Below, piece by piece: positions 1 to 5,614 of a stretch of DNA of 11,443 bases (position 1 is the stretch's first letter; each line of letters opens with the position of its first letter). Position numbers and translations under genes: made by a program. Under the pieces are notes generated by a model, which did not search any database, was not told the origin of the DNA, and saw nothing but the letters and a program-made list of their open reading frames with translations. The DNA comes from Muribaculaceae bacterium (GTDB lineage: Bacteria > Bacteroidota > Bacteroidia > Bacteroidales > Muribaculaceae). Location: contig JAEEVB010000061.1 in the NCBI GenBank assembly GCA_016287065.1, forward strand, positions 1-11,443. Direction: 5' to 3'.

Positions 1-2
1 CC

Positions 3-494
3 GACCAGGTGGCCGAATACCTGCAACAACATTATGCACTCGACCCGCAAGACGCACTGGCTCTTGCCGCACCAGCAGATGGCGACATTGTGCAGGCCGA
101 ACGCAACATGGAGCTTGATAGCGAAACCAAGCAGTTTCACGAACAGTTCATCACCCTCATGCGCATGGCCTACCTGCGCAACCTCAAGGAGCTCAAGGCT
201 TGGAGTGAGAACGTATCGGCATTCAAGCGCGAGAAGGCGCGCCGATTCATGCAATACTGTGCCCGCCAAGTGCGCGAGAACTTCATCTACAACCTGCACA
301 ACCCTGGCCTGAACTACCTGACCCGCGACGAGGAGGCCTTCAGCAAGAAGTTCGCACCCTTCATCAACGAGGGCAATGCCGAAACACTGCACCAAGAGTT
401 CACCCGGGCCGACTCCGATATCAGGGCCAATGGTAACGCTAAAATCATCCTGTTCGACCTCGCCATCATGGTCACACGTCTCATCAAAACCTGA
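3..494 (+). CDS. holB: DNA polymerase III subunit delta' (HolB), C-terminal part
   Basis: Delta' is a structural subunit of the clamp loader, which places the sliding beta clamp on primed DNA during replication. The reading frame is open to the left edge, so the gene starts outside the window and only about the last 163 residues are seen; the GTG at position 9 is an internal valine codon, not a start. The visible part is the helical collar domain that follows the AAA+ ATPase module. It matches what I recall of the Bacteroidales delta' C-terminus: an FxxxFxxLMRxAY-like helix, then VRENFIYN, LNYLTRDEEAFSKKFAPFINEGN, and a final NAKIILFDLAIMVTRLIK. The catalytic-domain motifs lie upstream and cannot be checked. 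The stop is 6 nt before the AddB-type gene, so the two are probably co-transcribed. The call rests on remembered family similarity of the C-terminal domain. Confidence 0.82.
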   Translation, partial: DQVAEYLQQHYALDPQDALALAAPADGDIVQAERNMELDSETKQFHEQFITLMRMAYLRNLKELKAWSENVSAFKREKARRFMQYCARQVRENFIYNLHNPGLNYLTRDEEAFSKKFAPFINEGNAETLHQEFTRADSDIRANGNAKIILFDLAIMVTRLIKT

Positions 495-500
495 TCTTTC

Positions 501-3500
501 ATGAGCTCCACCACACATACTCCATTCCTCGAGCAAGTGGCCCGTCACTATTATGAGCAGAAGGACAAACTGATCGACTATTGCTTTGTGTTTCCCAACA
601 GGCGAAGCGGCGAATTCTTTCTTATGCACCTTGCGCGCCAGCAAGTAGGCATTCCCATGCTCGCACCCGAGATCACGACCATCACCGACTTTGCCACAAT
701 GCTCACTCACAGCATCATGGCCTCGCCCGTAGAGCAAATTTTCAACCTCTATCATGCCTACGTCGATATTACGGGCAACGACCAGTACTCGTTCGACCGC
801 TTTGCATTTTGGGGCAATGTCATCCTGAACGATTTCAACGATGTCGACACCTCAATGGTAGATGCCGAGCAGATTTTCATGAACACCCGCCAACTGCGCG
901 AAATAGCCACCGACTTCCTCACGCCCGAACTCAAGGAGTTTTTTCAGCGATTCTTCAACGTCAGGTTTGGAGAGACACCCACCGACGAAGACCAATTCTG
1001 GAAACATATCACGCACGGCGAGAATGGCAGCGTGCAAAGCAATTATATGAGGCTTTGGCAAGTGTTGTACCCGCTCTACATGCGATTCAGAGAGCGGCTC
1101 AGCAACCAGGGGCTTTCCTACAAGGGAAAAATCATGCGCGATGCCGCCCAGCTCATCGCCACCATGGCACCCGACGAATTTCGCTGGAAGAAATACATCT
1201 TTGTAGGCTTCAACCTGCTCTCGGCCTGCGAGACATCTATCTTCAAGCAGATGAAGAACAAGGGCATTGCCGAGTTCTGTTGGGACTACGACTCGCCTGC
1301 CTTCAAGCAGGAGGAGAATCCTGCAACACGATTCATGAAACTGAACGTGAAGCAGTTCCCGACAGCCCTGGGTGTAACCGAAAAAATCGATAGTTTCCCC
1401 GAGATGACCGTTGTGGGTGTTCCCTTCAACGTGGGGCAGGCCAAGCACGCCTTCCGCATAGTCAATCAGCTGGTTGAGAACCACGATATTACCGACACCG
1501 ACAATGCGATCAACACTGCCATCGTGTTGCCCGACGAGAGCCTGTTTGTGCCCCTGCTCAACTCTGCCACCGACAAGGTGAGCCGCATCAACGTCACGCT
1601 CGGCTATCCCCTGCGCAACAGTTCCATCGCCTCGCTTATGCGCATTGTTGCCAAGATGCATCGCCAGGCCACACGCAGCGTGAACGAGCAGAACGAACTC
1701 GTCTTCACCTTCTATCGTGAAGACGTCAAGAGCGTGCTCTCACACACCATCGTCAAGTCGCTCTTCCCGCGCAAGGTCACCGAGTTGATAAGCATCATCG
1801 ACAACAACAACCTTTTCCGCGTGCCCGAGACCATATTCCACGGCTGCGGTTTCGACCAGTTGTTCGTCACCATACGCAAAACCGACGACGCTACCGACGT
1901 AATCAACTACATCAACCGACTCGAAGACTTTGTGACAATGGTAAACGACCAGGTCTCCGGTACAACTGCTACCCCAGCCAGTAACGAGGACGACGACCCA
2001 CTGCCCCTGCAGAGCGCCTTCCTCAACAAGTATCTCGAAGTGCTTGAGCAGGTGAAGCTCGCCATCAGCGACTATGGCGTGCCCATGTGTGAGGCTACCG
2101 TCTTTTTCCTTATCGACAAGATTGCAGCCATCTACAGCATTCCCTTCGAGGGCGAACCACTTGCAGGCCTCCAGCTTATGGGCATGCTCGAAACCCGCTG
2201 CCTCGACTTCAGCAACGTCATCATCCTCTCGATGAACGAACGTGTATTCCCGCGCCGCTTCTACACAGCATCATTCATACCCATACAGTTGCGACGACAC
2301 TTCAACATGCCCACCGTAGAGCATCAGGAGTCAATGATGGCCTACTATTTCTATCGCCTCATCTCACGCGCCAACAAGGTGTTCATGCTCTACGACTCAA
2401 GCGCTCAGGCCATTGGTTCGGGCGAGCACTCGCGCTTCATCACCCAGCTCGAGAAAGTCTATGGTTGCCCCATCCATCACAGGCAGCTCTCGGCCGACGT
2501 TCATCCCGGTAACAGTCTTGCTATCAACGTGAAAAAAGAGGGGCGCATTGCCGATAGGGTCAAGGCTTACCTCGACGAGAACAGCAAGACCCGACTCTCG
2601 GCAAGTGCCATCAAAAGCTTCATCGACTGTCCGCTCAAGTTCTACTTCCACTACATCGAGGGGCTGAACGACGACAACGAGGAGTCGGAGTTCATGGACG
2701 CCGCCACCTTTGGCTCTATCGTACACGACACTCTGCAACAGCTCTACTACCCCGATGGTAAAACCAGTATTGACAAGACCTACAAGGTAACGAAGTCGAT
2801 GATGCAAAATTTCGTGGAAAAAAAGCTCGACTACCATCTTGTGCGCAACATTAATAGCATCTACCTCAACAAGAAACCCGAGCACCTCGACGATGAAATC
2901 ACCGGCGAAGCCTCCATACTCTACGAGGCATTCAAGATTTTCGTACTCAACGTCATCAACTACGACCGGCGATTGCTGACTAATGACGACGACTTCTTCG
3001 AAATATGGGAGTGCGAGCAGACTCATATCACCCAAATCGACCTGGGCGACGGCATGCGCTTCAACTTCAAGTACAAGGCCGACCGAATCGACCGCATCAA
3101 TGGCACCGGGCCGTTCAGACTCATCGACTACAAGACCGGTGGCGACCTGACCCGGTTCTCCGACTTCGACCTGATCTACGAAGACAAGGCCCGGAAGAAA
3201 AGGAGCATTTTGCAACTCTTCCTCTACTGCAATGCCTACTCGCAATACCTCAAGGAGAAGAAAGGCATCGACAACCCCGTCATCACGCCCATCATCTACA
3301 CCGTGAAGCAGATGGACGAGACCGGCATCTTCCACACAAGGACCGACGGCAAAGACAAGCAATGCGTGATCGACTTCAAAGGCACCTACCACGACCACCC
3401 GCTCAACGACGAGTTCCTGGCCTCTATCAAGGGGAAACTGTCCACACTTTTCGACCTTAACATCCCCTTCACCCAGTGCAAGGAAGGCAATACGCCGTGC

Positions 3501-3560
3501 AACTATTGCCGATTCCTCGAATTCTGCCGCAGAAATAAGACCGAACAGTTTGTGAATTAA
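501..3560 (+). CDS. addB: AddB-type PD-(D/E)XK nuclease with 4Fe-4S cluster
   Basis: Predicted nuclease subunit of an AddAB/RecBCD-like complex that processes double-strand DNA ends for recombination. The 1019 residues fit the family. The N-terminal two thirds is a helicase-like scaffold beginning with a CFVFPNRRSGEFF segment; no GxxxxGK(S/T) loop is visible there, so it probably does not hydrolyse ATP. The C-terminal third is a RecB-type nuclease with GSIVH (H742), a DRID stretch (D861/D864), LIDYKTGG (D876 and K878) and QLFLY (Q905). Four cysteines, C710 in FIDCPLKFYF and C1000/C1003/C1009 in C-x2-C-x5-C spacing, match the iron-sulfur staple of AddB nucleases. The ATP-driven partner AddA is not in the window. 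The gene lies 6 nt after holB with no clear terminator behind it, and the -33 box of the rplY promoter sits in its last codons. The ATG at 501 is the first start after the holB stop. The nuclease assignment is firm; the name AddB is an inference from domain layout. Confidence 0.85.
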   Translation: MSSTTHTPFLEQVARHYYEQKDKLIDYCFVFPNRRSGEFFLMHLARQQVGIPMLAPEITTITDFATMLTHSIMASPVEQIFNLYHAYVDITGNDQYSFDRFAFWGNVILNDFNDVDTSMVDAEQIFMNTRQLREIATDFLTPELKEFFQRFFNVRFGETPTDEDQFWKHITHGENGSVQSNYMRLWQVLYPLYMRFRERLSNQGLSYKGKIMRDAAQLIATMAPDEFRWKKYIFVGFNLLSACETSIFKQMKNKGIAEFCWDYDSPAFKQEENPATRFMKLNVKQFPTALGVTEKIDSFPEMTVVGVPFNVGQAKHAFRIVNQLVENHDITDTDNAINTAIVLPDESLFVPLLNSATDKVSRINVTLGYPLRNSSIASLMRIVAKMHRQATRSVNEQNELVFTFYREDVKSVLSHTIVKSLFPRKVTELISIIDNNNLFRVPETIFHGCGFDQLFVTIRKTDDATDVINYINRLEDFVTMVNDQVSGTTATPASNEDDDPLPLQSAFLNKYLEVLEQVKLAISDYGVPMCEATVFFLIDKIAAIYSIPFEGEPLAGLQLMGMLETRCLDFSNVIILSMNERVFPRRFYTASFIPIQLRRHFNMPTVEHQESMMAYYFYRLISRANKVFMLYDSSAQAIGSGEHSRFITQLEKVYGCPIHHRQLSADVHPGNSLAINVKKEGRIADRVKAYLDENSKTRLSASAIKSFIDCPLKFYFHYIEGLNDDNEESEFMDAATFGSIVHDTLQQLYYPDGKTSIDKTYKVTKSMMQNFVEKKLDYHLVRNINSIYLNKKPEHLDDEITGEASILYEAFKIFVLNVINYDRRLLTNDDDFFEIWECEQTHITQIDLGDGMRFNFKYKADRIDRINGTGPFRLIDYKTGGDLTRFSDFDLIYEDKARKKRSILQLFLYCNAYSQYLKEKKGIDNPVITPIIYTVKQMDETGIFHTRTDGKDKQCVIDFKGTYHDHPLNDEFLASIKGKLSTLFDLNIPFTQCKEGNTPCNYCRFLEFCRRNKTEQFVN

Positions 3561-3579
3561 AAAAATAGTTGTAACTTTG
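3549..3579 (+). promoter_or_regulatory. Bacteroidetes-type promoter of the rplY-pth-hslR operon
   Basis: TTTG at 3549-3552 (-33 box) is followed after exactly 19 nt by TAACTTTG at 3572-3579, a perfect match to the TAnnTTTG -7 consensus of the phylum's primary sigma factor. Transcription should begin a few bases later, near 3583-3588, leaving a leader of about 75 nt before the rplY ATG. The -33 box lies inside the last codons of the upstream nuclease gene. Confidence 0.85.
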
Positions 3580-3591
3580 CACCGCTTTTAA

Positions 3592-3635
3592 AGTTTCCGT
3601 GTGATGGGAAATTAAGAAGCAGCAACTTAATTTTT
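3592..3635 (+). promoter_or_regulatory. rplY leader with two overlapping, mutually exclusive hairpins
   Basis: Hairpin 1 pairs 3592-3598 (AGTTTCC) with 3607-3613 (GGAAATT), 7 bp including one G-U. Hairpin 2 pairs 3609-3616 (AAATTAAG) with 3626-3633 (CTTAATTT), 8 bp with a 9-nt loop, ending in a run of five T at 3631-3635. Both use bases 3609-3613, so they cannot form together. This is the shape of an attenuator with an anti-terminator, but hairpin 2 is very AT-rich and would be weak. The region from here to the ATG is A-rich, as is usual before Bacteroidetes start codons. The structure is seen in the sequence; regulation is inference. Confidence 0.35.
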
Positions 3636-3659
3636 AGTAACACATTCAAAATCAAACAA

Positions 3660-4382
3660 ATGAAAACTTTTCAATTAAACGCTGTTCCAAGGACTGACCT
3701 TGGCAAGAAAGCTGCGAAAGCCCTCCGCAAGGACAACATGATTCCCGTAGTCCTCAACGGTGGCAAACTCATTCAGTTCGAGAAGAACGACAATGGTGAA
3801 TTTGTTTACAATGGCAAGCTCGAAGAAGGCGAAAAGGCCATCATGACAACTGCCGAAGGTAAAGGTGTCATTTCTACCGACCTCGCTGTGAAGTTCAACG
3901 ACATTCGTAAACTTATCTACACCCCCGAAATCTTTGTTATCGAACTCACTTACAATGGCAAGCTGCACAAGGCTGTGCTCAAGGACATCCAGTTCCACAA
4001 GCTCAACGACAGCATCCTCCACATCGACCTCCTCGAGGTGTATGATGACAAGCCTGTTGTGATGAACGTTCCCGTTACCCTCGAGGGTCACGCAGTGGGT
4101 GTTAAGGCTGGTGGTAAGCTCTACCTCAGCATGAAGAAGGTGAAAGTGAAAGGTCTCTATAGCGACATTCCCGAGCGCATCGTGGTCAATGTTGAAGACA
4201 TCAAGATCGGTCACTCTATCAAGGTTAGCGACCTGCACTTCGACAAGTACGAACTCGTCAGCTCTAAGGACCTCGTTATTACAGGTGTTCGCGCCACTCG
4301 CGCTGCCGCTACCGCTGCGGCTACTGAAGAGACTGAAGAAGGTGCTGAAGAAGCAGCAACCGAGGCTCCTGCAGCTGAATAA
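3660..4382 (+). CDS. rplY: 50S ribosomal protein L25, long Ctc/TL5 form
   Basis: L25 binds 5S rRNA in the central protuberance of the large ribosomal subunit; the long form is also called general stress protein Ctc. The 240 residues divide into the 5S-binding L25 domain (about 4-125, ending in the typical VLKDIQFHKLNDSILHIDLLEV), the beta-rich TL5/Ctc C-terminal domain (about 127-213, with VPVTLEGHAVGVKAGGKLYL and the IKIGHSIKVSDL segment), and a low-complexity Ala/Glu tail (about 214-240). Short L25 proteins such as the E. coli one consist of the first domain only; the acidic tail is common in long forms. The ATG at 3660 is preceded by an A-rich stretch and lies about 75 nt from the predicted transcription start. 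It is first in an operon with pth (33 nt downstream) and hslR, an arrangement I recall as conserved in Bacteroidales. Confidence 0.95.
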   Translation: MKTFQLNAVPRTDLGKKAAKALRKDNMIPVVLNGGKLIQFEKNDNGEFVYNGKLEEGEKAIMTTAEGKGVISTDLAVKFNDIRKLIYTPEIFVIELTYNGKLHKAVLKDIQFHKLNDSILHIDLLEVYDDKPVVMNVPVTLEGHAVGVKAGGKLYLSMKKVKVKGLYSDIPERIVVNVEDIKIGHSIKVSDLHFDKYELVSSKDLVITGVRATRAAATAAATEETEEGAEEAATEAPAAE

Positions 4383-4415
4383 CACAGTTCAACCCCTTTT
4401 TGTGTAACTCTTTCA

Positions 4416-4979
4416 ATGAAATATTTGATTGCAGGTTTGGGTAACATTGGTACCGAGTATCAGGGTACCCGACACAACATAGGATTTACCGTATTGGATG
4501 CCTTCGCCAAGGCATCCAATATTGTTTTCTCGACACAGCGTTATGGCGATGTCGCCCAACTTCGTGTCAAGAACGCTCAACTGCTGCTGCTCAAGCCATC
4601 TACCTACATGAACCTCAGCGGCGAGGCTGTCAGGTACTGGCACATCAAGGAGAACATTCCGCTCGAGAACATCCTCGTCGTGGTCGACGACATTGCACTA
4701 CCCTTTGGCACCATTCGCCTGCGAGCCAAGGGCGCCGATGGCGGCCACAATGGACTCACAAGCATCATCAACCTGCTCCAGACACAGGCCTTCGCCCGCC
4801 TGCGATTCGGCATCGGCAACGATTTCCCACCAGGAGCACAGGTCGACTATGTGCTTGGCTACCCCACCCCCGACGAACTCGCCATTCTGCCCGAGCGCGT
4901 GAACGTAGCCATCGAGGCCATCAAGGCGTTCTGCCTGTCTGGTATCAACTTCGCTATGACCAATTACAACAACAAATAA
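4416..4979 (+). CDS. pth: Peptidyl-tRNA hydrolase
   Basis: Cytosolic esterase that cleaves peptidyl-tRNA released prematurely from ribosomes, freeing the tRNA for reuse; normally essential in bacteria. At 187 residues it is full length for the family. The catalytic set is present: N10 in GLGNIG, H20 in GTRHNIGF, D91 in VVVDDIALPFG, and H111 in GADGGHNGL, equivalent to E. coli N10, H20, D93 and H113. The conserved KPSTYMNLSG and RLRFGIGNDFP segments are also there. The ATG at 4416 gives the standard N-terminus MKYLIAGLGN. It is the second gene of the rplY operon, 10 nt before hslR. The first 110 nt of the coding sequence contain two hairpins, the second looking like an intrinsic terminator (described separately), which could lower expression of pth and hslR relative to rplY. 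Confidence 0.96.
   Translation: MKYLIAGLGNIGTEYQGTRHNIGFTVLDAFAKASNIVFSTQRYGDVAQLRVKNAQLLLLKPSTYMNLSGEAVRYWHIKENIPLENILVVVDDIALPFGTIRLRAKGADGGHNGLTSIINLLQTQAFARLRFGIGNDFPPGAQVDYVLGYPTPDELAILPERVNVAIEAIKAFCLSGINFAMTNYNNK
4492..4528 (+). promoter_or_regulatory. Terminator-shaped hairpin inside the pth coding sequence
   Basis: Bases 4492-4504 (TATTGGATGCCTT) are the perfect reverse complement of 4509-4521, giving a 13-bp stem closed by a CGCC tetraloop (4505-4508). A G-U pair between 4491 and 4522 could extend it. TTGTTTT follows at 4522-4528. The element spans codons for residues 26-36 (LDAFAKASN), a stretch that looks like normal Pth sequence, so it comes from codon choice rather than an insertion. 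It begins 76 nt into the gene. Whether it terminates transcription cannot be told from sequence; active translation would be expected to suppress it. Confidence 0.5.
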
Positions 4980-4989
4980 CTCAGCCAAC

Positions 4990-5460
4990 ATGAACGACAT
5001 GAGAATCGACAAGTGGCTTTGGGCCACAAGAGTCTTCAAGACTCGCACCCTCGCCACCGACGCCTGCAAGTTGGGCCGTGTCACCAAGAACGGCATGAAT
5101 GTGAAGCCCTCACACCTCATCAAGGTAGGCGATAAGATCGACGTCAGGAAACCGCCCGTCACTTTTACCTTCGAGGTGGTGGGCCTGCTCAACAACCGTG
5201 TCGGTGCCAAGCTCGTGCCTAACTACCTCAAGAACATCACGGCTCCCGAACAGTACCAGATTCTGGAAATGGCTCGCATCGGCGGCTTCGTCAAGCGACA
5301 GAAAGGGCTGGGCCGTCCCACCAAGAAGGATGGGCGCGAAATGAAGGAATTCACCGACGAGGCCTTCTTCGGATTCGACGACTTCGACGACGAGAACCCG
5401 CTCTGGACCGAAGAAGACGAACGCAATCTGGAGCAACAACTACAGCACGAAAACGACTGA
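4990..5460 (+). CDS. hslR: S4-domain RNA-binding protein, Hsp15 (HslR) family
   Basis: Small RNA-binding protein. The E. coli homologue Hsp15 binds free 50S subunits that still carry a nascent peptidyl-tRNA and helps recycle them. The S4 fold occupies about residues 4-65, starting MRIDKWLWATRVFKTRTLATDACKLGRV (the Hsp15 hallmark) and continuing through VKPSHLIKVGDKIDV. After it come the conserved segments NYLKNITAPEQYQ and GFVKRQKGLGRPTKKDGR. The last 30 or so residues are strongly acidic (FDDFDDENPLWTEEDE), so the 156-residue protein is somewhat longer than E. coli Hsp15. The ATG at 4990 is used here; the ATG at 4999 (MRIDKW) is an equally reasonable start. It is the last gene of the rplY operon, 10 nt after pth, and the company of Pth suits a role in handling stalled peptidyl-tRNA. 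Its stop codon lies inside the operon terminator. Confidence 0.9.
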   Translation: MNDMRIDKWLWATRVFKTRTLATDACKLGRVTKNGMNVKPSHLIKVGDKIDVRKPPVTFTFEVVGLLNNRVGAKLVPNYLKNITAPEQYQILEMARIGGFVKRQKGLGRPTKKDGREMKEFTDEAFFGFDDFDDENPLWTEEDERNLEQQLQHEND

Positions 5461-5492
5461 AAAGCGACACTCACCACTTTTCAGTCGTTTTT
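5450..5492 (+). terminator. Intrinsic terminator of the rplY-pth-hslR operon, overlapping the hslR stop
   Basis: Bases 5450-5464 (AAAACGACTGAAAAG) are the perfect reverse complement of 5477-5491, a 15-bp stem with a 12-nt loop. The descending arm ends in five T (5488-5492). The TGA of hslR (5458-5460) lies in the ascending arm, so a ribosome finishing hslR would cover the hairpin. On the minus strand the A-run would also give a T-run, but no gene reads in from that side. Confidence 0.88.
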
Positions 5493-5538
5493 CACCATAA
5501 TTAACCACCATTTATCGTCGTGTTTAAAGTTTTATTTG

Positions 5539-5546
5539 TAAATTTG
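5539..5546 (+). promoter_or_regulatory. Bacteroidetes-type promoter (-7 box) of mutAB
   Basis: TAAATTTG is a perfect TAnnTTTG match. No clean TTTG -33 box sits at the right distance (expected near 5516-5520, where the sequence is CGTCG), so the promoter may be weaker or need an activator. Predicted start of transcription is around 5550. This gives an AT-rich leader of about 65 nt with no visible cobalamin riboswitch. Confidence 0.6.
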
Positions 5547-5614
5547 CGTTTTCTAAAATCAACATTATAGATTTATCTTCTAAATTAAGTTACTATATAA
5601 TTTTTATTTAAGTT

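Noticed and set aside
852..1661. Long open frames opposite or overlapping the nuclease gene (also 2397-3398 minus and 3675-4385 minus)
   Set aside because: They lie wholly over strongly supported genes, have no recognisable domains, and are the expected by-product of GC-rich codon use.
4382..4406. ACACA/TGTGT hairpin between rplY and pth
   Set aside because: Only 5 bp with a 14-nt loop and no T-run after it; too weak to call a terminator.
5594..5600. TATAAT-like box in the mutA leader
   Set aside because: This phylum uses TAnnTTTG rather than TATAAT, and the box is within about 20 nt of the start codon with no matching -35 element.
5547..5614. Cobalamin riboswitch upstream of the B12-dependent mutase
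   Set aside because: The leader is only about 65 nt, very AT-rich, and has no recognisable B12-box or multi-helix structure.
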